Shown here: in pieces, positions 22,890 to 34,071 of the stretch | How the letters are laid out: each line of letters starts with the position of its first letter | How positions within the stretch are numbered: the stretch's first letter is position 1 | NCBI GenBank assembly: GCA_905221605.1 | Contig: CAJNDS010000491.1 | Location: 372,001 to 436,000, forward strand | Reading direction: 5' to 3' | Source of the DNA: Symbiodinium natans | Taxonomy: Eukaryota > Sar > Dinophyceae > Suessiales > Symbiodiniaceae | Length of the DNA: 64,000 bases | Position numbers and translations under genes: made by a program | The notes under the pieces: model-generated | What the model saw: only the letters and a program-made list of their open reading frames with translations | Databases searched by the model: none | Told to the model about the DNA's origin: nothing

Positions 22890-24390
22890 CTGCCAGAGAC
22901 TGCAGGGACAGTAGCTTTAAGCCAGAGATTGCAGGGGCAGTAGCCTTTAGCCAGAGACTGCAGGGACAACGGCCTTAAGCGAGAGACTGCAGAGACAGTA
23001 GCCGGTACGCAGGGCAGCAGAGACAGCAGCCCTAAGCCAGAGACTGGGCAGTAGCCTTTAGCCAGAGACTGCAGGGACAGCAGCCTTAAGCCAGAGACTG
23101 CAGAGACAGTAGCCTGTAGCCAGAAACAGCCAGATTTCAGGGACAGCGGCCTTAAGCCAGAGACTGCAGAGACATTAGTCTGTAGGCAAAAACAGCAGCC
23201 CCAAGCCAGAGACTGCAGGAGCAGTAGCCTTTAGCCAGAGACTGCAGGGACAGCGGCCTGAAGCCAGAGACTGCAGAGACAGTAGCCTGTAGTCGTCAGA
23301 GACTGCAGGGACAGCAGCCTTAAGCCAGAGACTGAAGTAGCCTGTAGCCATAAACTGAGGCAGAAACTAGCTAGAGACTGCAGAGACAATAGCCTGTAGG
23401 CAGAAACTGGAGAGCAGCAGAGACAGCAGCCCTAAGCCAGAGACTAAGCAGCAGCCTTGAGCCAGAGACTGCAGTGACACCACTTTAAGCCAGAGACTGC
23501 AGAGACAGTAGCCTGTAGCCAGAAACTGCAGGGGCCGCGAAACAGCGAAACAACAGCCAGATTTCAGGGACAGCGGCCTTAAGCCAGAGACTGCAGAGAC
23601 AGTAGCCTGTAGTCGTCAGAGACTGCAGGGACAGCAGCCTTAAGCCAGAGACTAAAGTAGCCTGTAGCCATAAACTGAGGCAGAAACTACAGGGCAAGCA
23701 GCCTTAAGCTAGAGACTGCAGAGACAATAGCCTGTAGGCAGAAACTGGAGAGCAGCAGAGACAGCAGCCCTAAGCCAGAGACTAAGCAGCAGCCTTGAGC
23801 CAGAGACTGCAGTGACACCACTTTAAGCCAGAGACTGCAGAGACAGTAGCCTGTAGCCAGAAACTGCAGGGGCCGCGAGACAACAGCCAGATTTCAGGGA
23901 CAGCGGCCTTAAGCCAGAGACTGCAGAGACATTAGTCTGTAGCCAGCAGGGGCAGCAAAAACAGCAGCCTCAAGCCAGAGACTGCCGGAGCAGTAGCCTT
24001 TAGCCAGAGACTGCAGGGATAGCGGCCTGAAGCCAGACACTGCAGAGACAGTAGCCTGTAGTCGTCAGAGACTGCAGGGACAGAAGCCGTAAGCCAGAGA
24101 CTGAAGTAGCCTGTAGCCATAAACTGAGGCAGAAACTACAGGGAAAGCAGCCTGAAGCTAGAGACTGCAGAGACAGTAGCCTGTAGGCACAAACTGCAGA
24201 GCAGCAGAGACAGCAGCCCTAAGCCAGAGACTGCTGAGACAGTAGCTTTCAGCCAGAGATTGCAGAGGCATCAACCTTAAGCCAGAAACTGCCTTAAGCC
24301 AGAGACTGCAGTGACAGTAGCCTGTAGCCAGAGACTGCAGGGACAGCAGCCTTCAGCCACAATAGACTGTAGGGGATGTAGCATTAAGTC
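22890..24390. repeat. Satellite of about 30-bp units (AGCCAGAGACTGCAGrGACAG) with a 338-bp higher-order repeat
   Basis: Dozens of degenerate copies of AGCCAGAGACTGCAGGGACA followed by GYrGCCTkwA. The block around 23371-23540 recurs at about 23709-23880, starting AGAGACTGCAGAGACAATAG in both, so a higher-order unit of about 338 bp has duplicated. The minus-strand open frames are low-complexity (LWLQATV-type peptides) and are not called as genes. Confidence 0.9.
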
Positions 24391-24550
24391 AGAGACTGCA
24401 GGGGCTGGAGCACCGCACCAGGTTAATGTCGTTGCTGACGTGAGCACAACTCTAAGCGTTGAGAACATAGAATTCGCATCATTCCTAAACCCTAAACCCA
24501 AGATGTCGCATGACAGGCTTGCTTTCATGGCAAGCTGACATGAACCTAAA

Positions 24551-24795
24551 CCGCATGAATCATCGTCGTACAATTTCAGGTAACCACGTCCTTGCTTATA
24601 CTTCTCAGTGATCTGAGCGAGATCTGAGCTCCTTCACGCGCAGCTCCCGCAGGCATGCTGGATATACCCTTAATTAGCCTAAATCACATGGATCATCATC
24701 CTTCATCAATGAACGACGAAGGTATTTGCATATCATCAAGTCCTTGCTCATACTTCTGACTGAGCTGAGCGACAGCTGAGCTAACGTTCTGCGCT
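24551..24795. repeat. Imperfect direct duplication of about 100 bp
   Basis: Two related stretches (about 24551-24650 and 24686-24795) share an ATGrATCATC start, CTTGCT(T/C)ATACTTCT in the middle and a GATCTGAGC/ACAGCTGAGCT end. It sits at the boundary of the less GC-rich island. Confidence 0.5.
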
Positions 24796-25119
24796 TGCTC
24801 CTCTAAGAGAAGCTCTGCCCGGAGCTCAAAGGAATGACTCCGGATTGAAGGAGAGGCCTGGAACCTGAAAGGAAAGAGCCCGAGGCCTGAAAGAACGATC
24901 CCTGAAGAGTGAGTTTGCGAGACTCCCCAAACTTCATCTGTAAACTTAACTCACATATATAGTATATAATATATATATAAATAAAATAAGTGAGAGAGCA
25001 TCCTTTAGGGTCTACAAAATAATTGATAACAAATATGCTTAATGGAGAATGGTACTATCAGCATTCACATTGTGAGTATCATGTAATTATATTGTTTTAT
25101 GATTGTTAACTTTAGAGCA

Positions 25120-25222
25120 GTGGCTGTAGCTACTTGTAGCTTGTTGAAAATGTATACACATATATTTGCAGTGCATCAATATAGCACATCTCTTTACACA
25201 AGTTACAAGTAGCGACAGCCAC
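25120..25222. repeat. Inverted repeat, about 25-bp arms
   Basis: GTGGCTGTAGCTACTTGTAG (25120 on) is mirrored by CTACTTGTAACTTGT-type sequence read on the other strand from 25198-25222, with about two mismatches in 25 bp and a loop of about 53 bp. It may be a decayed MITE or a transcript stem. Confidence 0.6.
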
Positions 25223-25252
25223 TACATTTTCAAGTTTACTCAGGGTATGGCA

Positions 25253-25360
25253 ATTCAATCACCGCCCGGACAGGCAGAGGGGTACGTGCAGGAAGCCGGC
25301 CACACCGCTTCCCCCCCCGCCCGTTAGCTCTGTCTTTAGTTTCGGCTACGGTGATTGAAT
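25253..25360. repeat. Perfect 12-bp inverted repeat flanking 84 bp
   Basis: ATTCAATCACCG at 25253-25264 and its exact reverse complement CGGTGATTGAAT at 25349-25360 flank a GC-rich core with a poly-C run, unlike the surrounding DNA. It looks like a tiny inserted element. Confidence 0.55.
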
Positions 25361-26332
25361 GTAGTTTACGATAAAACAAAATCCGCGCTGGCATCCAGCC
25401 GAAAGGCATCTAGAACAAGCAGACCAAGATATACTTTCCTCCACATATCCGGACCCTCTCAACCCAACGTCTCCGAAGACTATCCTTGGAGACTCCCGCC
25501 GGATATCTCTACCGACATTATTTCACTCGGTCAACTTTTCCTGTTACTTATAAACTTCAAGCATTTAGGGAAAAAGTTGCGTTTATTTGTGACTTGAAGT
25601 AGGTTTTTAAACTGTTCTGTGCTTCTGGATAACAAGGTGACGCGCGCAAGCGCTCAATTTTCTTTTTTTATTAAGTTAAATCAAGCATACAGACATGACA
25701 CTACGGGACTCTTAATTGCGTACTAAGTAATGGATATGTGCTCACAGTATTCTTGTGTTGAGCTAGAATTTATCGATGCTTGCTCACAGTATTCTCACAT
25801 TTCGGAGCTTGCAGTTTGTTGTTAACACGATAACTTAGAAGATTATTTTTTTTATCTCCGACAGGCATTTAGAATAAGCAGACAAAGATTTAGTTTCAGA
25901 ATACATGTTCCAACCATCCTAGCCTTCCGCTCGAGACGTGGTAACAGACAGAGATGTCGGGGGGTTATATGAATTTGAGTTGTAGGTCTGTCGAGCCTCT
26001 TCGCACCGAGCATCCAAAACTTAGAGCTCTTAGACCCCTGAAAAATCTAGCCGATCATAAGTAACAGAATCTAATGCTCTATCCGGACACTAATTAGACT
26101 TAAGAATTCGTAACAAGTACTGCGTGTAGACTCGGTAAGTTTCTTGGATCTTTTCAACTCATAGAAGTTTTACGCTTATATGAGCTGTTTTCAAACACTC
26201 GAACCTCTTGAAGGCTAGAAAGGTTCTCGAGAGTTTAGGCATTCGAATTGCTTTGCGTCTCTTAAGGCTTTGAACACCGATGTGGCAAAAAGAACTCGCA
26301 CTTATCAGAGGTTAAACGCTGCTAGAAATTTT

Positions 26333-26371
26333 AAGATCTCAAAGCTGTCTAGGTGTACGCTTTGAGATCTT
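26333..26371. repeat. Perfect 13-bp hairpin
   Basis: AAGATCTCAAAGC at 26333-26345 and GCTTTGAGATCTT at 26359-26371 form a perfect stem around a 13-nt loop. It lies about 700 bp beyond the stop codon of the element gene. Confidence 0.6.
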
Positions 26372-27085
26372 TAGATGTGGCCTCAGCGAGAAAATTAGCG
26401 CTACTCGACAACATATATATATAAGTACATTCCGAATCTGAAACTATCGCGATTTATTATTGCGATTTAATGTATTTAATTTTAAACATGCAATATGTTC
26501 TTTAAATCTATTTGAAGAACAACAGCAAGCGCGCTGGAAAACTTACAATATTGTATTTAAGCGCAATATAAAAAAAAACAGGTTTCTACTTAATAAAATG
26601 CGGTGATCTGAAAGCGCCAGGCAGATGTGCTAGGGGAAGAGTAGAGATGGGGCACAAGAGAGGGTGAGCATAAGAAAACAACTTAGAGCAGAAAAAGAAA
26701 AGTGTGAGAAAAACTAAAGAAGTCGCAACATAACCTAAGCGCAAAACAAAAGAAACATTGCAGGATGATTAACAGATCGGGCCGGCGCAGAGAGAACAAG
26801 AAAAGCGTACACCGTAGAACAAACCAGCAAATTCTTAATCAATATTAAAAGGCAGAGTTGGCCTGTCGTATTATTTTCTGTAAAATGATTTTATTCCGAA
26901 ATTTTAGGGGTGCGACTACTACGACTACGACTACCGCCAAAAGCATGTGACTTGCAGCACAGCTGACTGCTGCCTTTTCTTGCGTCAAGCGCGAAGATAT
27001 TCTTCATCGTTCTTCTATACATCAGCAAGTCACAGTACACAAAACAACGCACTTCAGTTGATGACTAAAAGATACTAGAAGCACG

Positions 27086-30000
27086 TCACTTCGACTTGCT
27101 CTTCACACCTGAGCTTCGCAGTGTGTGGTGTCTCAGAGCTTGAAGAGGAGTTCTCTTCAACTTTAGACGCTTGCGTGTTGCAGCGGCTGGTCGCTTGGCG
27201 AGCCAGTTTTTGGAAAGCCGCTTTTCGTTCTCACGAGCTGCGACAAGAGGCAGCTGCGCTTTCTTTTGTCTGCCGCAAGTTTCTTGATCCGCACACCACC
27301 CCGTCCACTCTTCACTTGTCCAAATTGATTTGCTCATGGCTCTGCTAAGCAGAGCAGTCTCAGAGACAATGTGTGTCAGCGGAAAGTAATTAGCCAGATG
27401 ATGCGCCAGCAACTTAATGTAGCGATAATAACGTAGTTTTAAGGCAAGTGTGGATCGGTGCATAGTGTTCGTGCTGCGCGACCATGAATTTATCTCGGCG
27501 TGCAACGCCTCATTGCTTGCAGTACCGCTCGGCAAGAAGTGGAGATGATGGCTGGGGACGGACTGCCGCACACGCACATTATTCATAAGCCATTCCAGTC
27601 TATCCGGGGCGCAGGCGGACCACAAGATCTTAAAAATTTCCTTGTTCGGTCCTGCAGCCTTCCGCTTGACTTCGTGCGCGAATTTGGCACAAATGGCTGC
27701 AACCGATGTGATGAATTCAATCCTGCTGCGTAGCGGCTTGTCGCACTCCATTGCAGCAAGTATGTCGTTGGCCTGGCTTATAGGCATAGACATTGAAAAA
27801 ATCATGTCTCTGCATTGCTCCTCGGCTTCCTCCAGAGGTCTGGACATGTCGCCGTCGTAGAAGGACACGTCGCGAGACTTCTCCGATGTGTCCACTGCAA
27901 CAGTTTTTCTCAGAAGACTGCGTAGCGTCTTGGATCCAGGCGTGCGCTTGTTCCAGTGCCCGTACTCATAGACGATGGCGAGATGCACTGGATCCAGCAT
28001 CATTCCCTTCAGATTGGGACAAATTTGTCGCAGATCTTTGTAAAATTTTGCAGAAGGACTGTCAGTGGCGACAAACTCTACTGATTTCAACTGCTCTTCG
28101 GTAAAACATTCCTCCATCACCGACACCACATGTTCAGATTTTTCTGATTGCAAAGGGTGAAGAAGCAGCACCGCGCTGGATCTGCCTCTCACCGTCAACA
28201 AACGTCTCCATGCTAGATCATCTCCGAATGGAGCGTTGTTTCTTTTCTCAGCTGCGGCCCGATAGGACTCTTGACCTTTAAGCTTGAGGCATACCTTCAG
28301 AGTTGCGTCCATGCTCAGATACAGCCATTCCTTGTCTGCTTCCAGATGTTTTACCATGGACGTCAGCCTGGCTTGGTACGCCGGTGACGCAGTGATGTCC
28401 TCCAGCATAGGAAGCCAGTGCTGCCCGAGCGAAGGAAGCAGTGTGGCAAGTTCGTTGCCGGACTGCATAGCTGCCAAATGGCAACGAGGCCAGATGGTTC
28501 TCACCTTTCAAAAGAAATATCAGACTAACCCGACATGTCAGAAAGTAGAATTTAAGTATTTTACTACGTCAAATGCAAAAGACAAGAACTACGACCGTGT
28601 GCGTGCAGCACACCTGAGCGTGACTCATGACCATTTCACGGAGAAGCATGTCCGCAAACTTGTGCGTGTAGTAGATATTGCCGACTCTGCGCACGTGGAC
28701 TGACTTGCCAAGAGCACTTGCGTTCAAGTAGACAGGCCCACTGTCGTCGAAGACAAGACAAATATGCTTGTCAACAAGATTGATCGTGGTCTCGAGAGGC
28801 GGCCGAATAGTTTTTCCAAGCACCTCTGCGCTGCGTCGCAGCAGAGCCGTCGTCTGAACCTGCAAAGAAGCGTCGTTGTCGTACAGCGCCAGAATGACTT
28901 TCGTCTGCTTCGTGCCACTGGCGACAAACTGTGTTTGCAGACTGTGATATTTCGTCACATGAGTGCGCAGGTATTTTAGCCGAGTGAAAGAACGAAACGG
29001 ACAAAACGGGCATTTGCGCTTGCCGTTCACAGCCTTGCAATTGGAATCCAAGTTCTCCAGCATGTCTGCAACCTCACGCTCCAAACGCTGCATGATGTTG
29101 TCAGAAATAAAAGGGCGGCCTTCCGAGTCGAAATCAATTCTCGACGCAGACAAAGATGGCAGATTGTTGCCATCGTCGTCAGACTCTTCGGAACTGCAGC
29201 CTGCGACCATATCCAAAAGCTCGTTGACGTGCGCAGTATCTGCTTCTCGCGACTGTCTCAGCCAGTAGGATGCGATAGTGCTGCGATCCACTGCACTCGC
29301 AAAAGCTTCTTGAAACTGTTCAGCGCTCACTCGGAAACCTTCCTTCGCGTCAAAAATCATGACAGTGTCTCTTTTACTTGAAAATTGAACTGCGACGCAG
29401 TGAGGACGACCTTTGCCTTCTGCATGAAGCATAAAGGATTGAACTTTGTCATGTGGAAGACCCAAACTGGATTCTAAATCAGCTTTGTAAAGAACATTTG
29501 CGCTGCGATAGGATCTGTAGCCAACCTCCGCAGCCTCCTTGTTGGCATCGGAGTTCGCATCTTTAAGCGACGACACGATGGTTTCGCGGAGAATAGGAGC
29601 GATATGCCACAAAGCGCACGGTATGCAGTTTCCGGCCCGAGTGCAGATATCAGGAAGTGACTGTCGAGGCGGAACTGCAGTTGCGTTTTCTCGAGCTGCA
29701 GAAAGAAAGTCTCGCCCGATCTTCTGAACGATCTTAACCTTGAACAACACCTTCTCTTCGATTTCTTTCTCGCAAGATTTGCAAAACTGCGGAATATCGA
29801 CAATTGCATTGCGCGACACTCGCATCCCGTCGAAGTGCAGAGAAACGTGGAGCGGCTTCTGGTCTTGTCGCAAAACATGTTCGGACCAGCACTGAAGAAT
29901 CCGATCTTCAACTGCATGCCACATAAGCGAAAACACAGTCGCTTCAGGGAATGGTTTGCTTTTGACATCCTTGAGATTCAGGTAGTCATCGTGAAGAAGG

Positions 30001-33000
30001 TTGCAAGCTGTCCAGCGGAGATATAAAGACAGCTTCTGAAGCGACTGTACATTCTCGTCGTTCTTGAAGTTGTCTGGTATGCGACCGCCATTCACCACCG
30101 TATTCACCAGCTGCTTTCCTTCACTATGATGTGCATTGATTTTGCGAAAGAAATCCTCGCGCTTGTAAGCGAGTTCATACAGCAGCTCACTTAATTTCTG
30201 CGGCAAAGCTGGAGTGGGCTTGATCTTTTCCAGGATTTGATAAACAAGGGTCAAGCAGCAGTTCTGAATGTCTAAATCTACACAATGCGCATCCAGAACA
30301 TGTACCTGCAGTCTTCGGGACATGGCCTGTGCGCTGCCAGCACCACTGTAGCGACGGGGCTTCACTGAGTAGGCCGGCTCAGCAGGATAGTGATACTTGA
30401 TTTGCTTGGACACTAAAGTCCGGAAAGCAGAGTCTTGCGATGAGGGAAGCTCTTCCGACTGCAACTCTTTTGGCGTGTAACGTTTTCGCTGAGAAGCCTT
30501 GACGCCGGTGGACGTGTCAATGTCGCCGCGAAGCACAATCTTGATGCTGTCCTCGTGAGCCTTCAGCTTCAGCAGTGCACTCTTGTGTTCTCGCATAGCG
30601 TCCTGTATGTCTGCCTGCCTCCTGCCTTTCTTTGCGTCGGATCCAGTGAGACGTTGACAGGCGCTCTTGTGATGTGCCTCTAACACTTCCGCGCTGCGCC
30701 GTCGACTGCCATGCGAAAACGCATAGCTCCGCAATTTCTGAATGTCGTGTTGCTCTTCAAAATGCATTCTAACATCATCTTCACTCACCGGAGGCAAAAT
30801 GTCCTTGAAGTCATGCGCGAAAGTCATGAAAGGCAGAAACGATCCTGGCTTCACCTTGCTGGTTTTGTGCTTCACAATTCCAGGTCGAAGCACGCGCTGC
30901 GCTTCCACTGCATCCCACAATGCTTCTTTAGTCATGTTTGGTATTCCGGAGTTCCTCAACGTCAGCTTCTTGAACTCGGTGTACGATAGCAACTCCATGC
31001 CAGAAGAAAGCATTGTGTCGAACAAGAACTGTCGAAAATTGTCCCACTCATCGTCTTTTGCGTCCCGTGCCTTTTGACTTTCAGCATCTGCTTCGAGGAC
31101 GGCGGCCAGGCCGACATCTTTTTCTTCTTGTACTTGTCTGTGTCGCACTGGTAGACCGCAGGCTTGCCTCATAACATCCTCCGTGATGTAATTATCCTCG
31201 CCGTTGCAGTAATCTTCGATGAATTGGTAGCATGCATCGCGACCATGCATACGCTCGAACGCCCATTGTATTCGAAGACCTGCCACTGAGGCTTGTGATG
31301 TTGCAAGGAACTTATTGAGGCTGGGGTCTGCTGCAAAGATGCCGTCTTTCTCATGATCGAGGTAGTTGCAGAGAAACTTCTGATGTATGAAGCGAGCTTT
31401 GGCTTTCCATACAAATCCACGTCTGAACATGGAATTAAAATTGGAAACGGAGACGCCAGCGAAGTTCATCATTCGGTTCATTTCAAGTCGCTTCCAGCCG
31501 ACGATCTGCCACATTCGCGTAGTGTAGCCATACGGCTTGCGGCCCATAATGCCGTCTCCAGACATAGTCTTCTTGAAAAGATCTATGTGTAGCTTCTTGC
31601 TACTTTCTGGCGCTTCCTGACCAGTCAAAATAAAGCACTTAGCGAGCGACTCAGCCTGTTTCCGTAGTTCTTCTTCCATGTGCCAGACATTTGGGTCGAA
31701 GAACATGTGATGCTGTTTGTACATCTCAGAAAGATGTAACGAATACAGACTCTGGCCAACGCCGCCTGGAGAGATGCCTATGAAACATCTGTCGATGTTC
31801 AATCCTCGCTTTGCCAAGGCGAGCGCTGCTTGAAAGCATTGAAACACCTTGAAGTTACACCAGAATGTCTGTTCGTAAAATCGCTCCAAGCGCTTCATAT
31901 TGGCATCGAGAACAGGGTCCAGCAAATTATGTGGAATGTGCACGTAGCAGTTGTTCGCCGGACCTTTTCTGACTGCCTCGATGTGTTGCTCTGACCCTGG
32001 CCGATCGTACACAAAGCAGGAATCATTGTAGCACACCGCTGCCTCTCGTTGGTCTTCGGTTTCGCACCATTCCACGATAAGCGAGATCATGCGCGTCTGC
32101 ATGAGCTCAAACTTCAAAACGCAGCAGACTTTCCAAGTCTTCTCAGCCAAGTCATCGGTCCATGAGTCATTGCTTGTTTCATTTTCCTCACAGGCACGTT
32201 GCTCATCCGGATCTGCGTCGAGACGCGCGTCAGCTTGAACTTTCTTTTTGCTTCTGGCAGCACGCCGACAATTCTCCAGAAATACAGCTTCACTTGGAAA
32301 GTTTTGAGAATCGCTTACGATCGCTGTCGCGATGGCTTGACTGTTCCTCTGCACATCATCTTTCATTCGTCTGTAGATTCCTTCCAACTCAGTGAAGAAA
32401 TTCGATATCCGATGAAGCGCAGCCTCAGGAGGAATTCCTCCGAACGTCACGAAAGAGCCGTCGTCGTTGTAAATGTGTAAGAAGCCCTTATGAACTCGAA
32501 CGTGTCTTCCGCCCTCCACAAGCCAAAAAACTGCGGCAGCATCTGACAGCATAATCTTGTCCGCAATGTTTTTTTCAGAAATGTAAGCGGCCACCATAAT
32601 AAGTCGCAAGAGCTCTTCGGACGCTGTAGGAAAAACCTGCCTGAGCTGACCCAAAGATGCATTCGTACTCTTGACAATCTCACTGCTGCTGTTCTTCACG
32701 TCAGGCGTCACGAGGTTCAACTCGGATGATATGCAGTGTTTTGACTTCTCAAACATAGATTGGAACTGATCCGATGTTTTGTCAGCTCCTGGCATGCGTC
32801 TCCGTTTCTTTGCAGCCTGCGGCACCTCGTCAGTGTCATTATCCAAAAGAATACTCAGAGCCGCTTTAAATTCATCGGCAAAATGATCGCCGTCATGTGC
32901 CGCAGTTCCTGACAAGCGAACTTCAAAGGGTTCTGTAGCTGGAATTGCAACGTCCGCGCGTGTTTCTGCTGCTTTGGCAAGCAACTGCTGTCTTCTGACA

Positions 33001-34071
33001 TCCATAAGCTGCGAAACAGATTCTTGCATATCCGGAACTTCGTCAATGAATCCGTCTGGAAGATAGTTGGGGTGCACGCAGACAACTATCATCTTGACAA
33101 TTTTTATGTCGTAGTACCTCTCCAAGATCCAGCGGTAGGTGTTCAATTGAAGACGATAATGGTGTCCTTGACAGTCCGGCACCTCTTGCAGCGGCACTTT
33201 CATGTTTTTGCCGTAACTATTGAACTTATCCTTCAACTTCTCGCTGCGTTTCCAGTCCAGCACAATGAATTCACTGGAACCTTTGATTTTTAGTACCACG
33301 TCGATGGATCCAGCTAGGTCCTCCTCCGGAGCATGAACACACCATTCGGTTCGAAATACTTCGACATTGCCCATCTTTTCAAGTGCGCGGATAGCAGCAT
33401 TAAGCTCACCCTCCATGCAGCCAGGACAAATCTGATAGCCATTCAGTAAATGTTCAAGCATTGCATGCATCCAAGTGCCGCAGTTCGCTGCCCTTTCCCT
33501 TTTGAGATTCCACGTATCAGCAATCTCGTTATCGTGAAGCACGAGATGCGCCATGATCTCGTCCCACGTGTTCAGCTCCGCACGGCTTGCAACGAACAAT
33601 TCGCAAATCTTGCTGAGGTCTGGCGGAGTCTTCTTGAGCTCTTCAACGAGATCTGCCTGGTAGAAGAAGTCCGTGCCGATTAACATGGCGCCAATAAGTT
33701 TGAAGTCTGCGTCGGGCGCAATATATTCCTTTCGAGGCCAATTTCGACCAGACTTCATTTTTTGTAAAGCAAGTGTAGCATCGAACTCTTCGGAAAACTC
33801 GTGTATCAGGGCGGTAACCTCGACGAAATAACTTAGAAACGCTAAGAGGTTGCTTTTTGCCAACTCTTACTATGTATATATTTCACTACGCGCGTGGCAA
33901 GATGCAAGCCAGCCAGGTAGCGCTGCATCCGACGACTGTGTCGTTGTAGAAGTACTTGTGTCCCTCTGACTCGAAGCGCAAGAACTCATCGGTGGGAAAG
34001 TGATTGATTCTGGCCAGATCCGTACATGCGCTCAAGGACGCTGTCGCTGCGGTCTCAGGCTGAGAGGGCAT
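27086..34071 (-). CDS. Transposon-like polyprotein: PD-(D/E)XK nuclease, SF3 helicase, candidate polymerase, cysteine protease, C2H2, DDE transposase
   Basis: Exons 34071-33922, 33818-28614 and 28504-27086 join in frame (introns 33819-33921 GC-AG, 28505-28613 GT-AG), giving about 2257 aa. The ATG at 34071 is the first in exon 1; an upstream exon is possible. Domains by assembled residue: PD-(D/E)XK nuclease about 30-290 (EGHKYFYND, SVTALIHEF, AGSIDVV with D223, VLDWK with D238/K240, QLNTYRWILE); SF3 helicase about 675-865 (Walker A GISPGGVGQS at 731-740 with Gln for Lys, motif C VSVSN with N843, then RR); candidate palm polymerase about 1219-1385 (DLDIQNC with D1231/D1233, GKQLVNTVVNGG, HFDG with D1380); cysteine protease about 1440-1565 (AGNCIPCALWH, H1523, D1540); C2H2 C1653/C1656/H1670/H1675; DDE-type transposase about 1846-2125 (D1851, D1933, LDPVH, NEALHAEIN with E2117). 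Nuclease, helicase fold and transposase are the firmest calls; polymerase and protease rest on motifs only. It is likely a nuclear mobile-element replication and integration protein. Confidence 0.75.

Larger units (their letters stand above)
24900..27085. other. Gene-poor stretch at the 3' side of the element gene
   Basis: Less GC-rich sequence with an (AT)n tract at about 24955-24990 and several inverted repeats listed separately. A related pair begins AGGCAT(C/T)TAGAA(C/T)AAGCAGAC near 25404 and 25865, and TGCTCACAGTATTCT occurs near 25739 and 25781. One 80-codon + frame (25355-25597) has no recognisable product. Confidence 0.5.

Noticed and set aside
22890-24390. Regularly spaced repeat that could be mistaken for a CRISPR array
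   Set aside because: There are no unique spacers, the units are degenerate and adjoining, and the genome is eukaryotic. It is a satellite.
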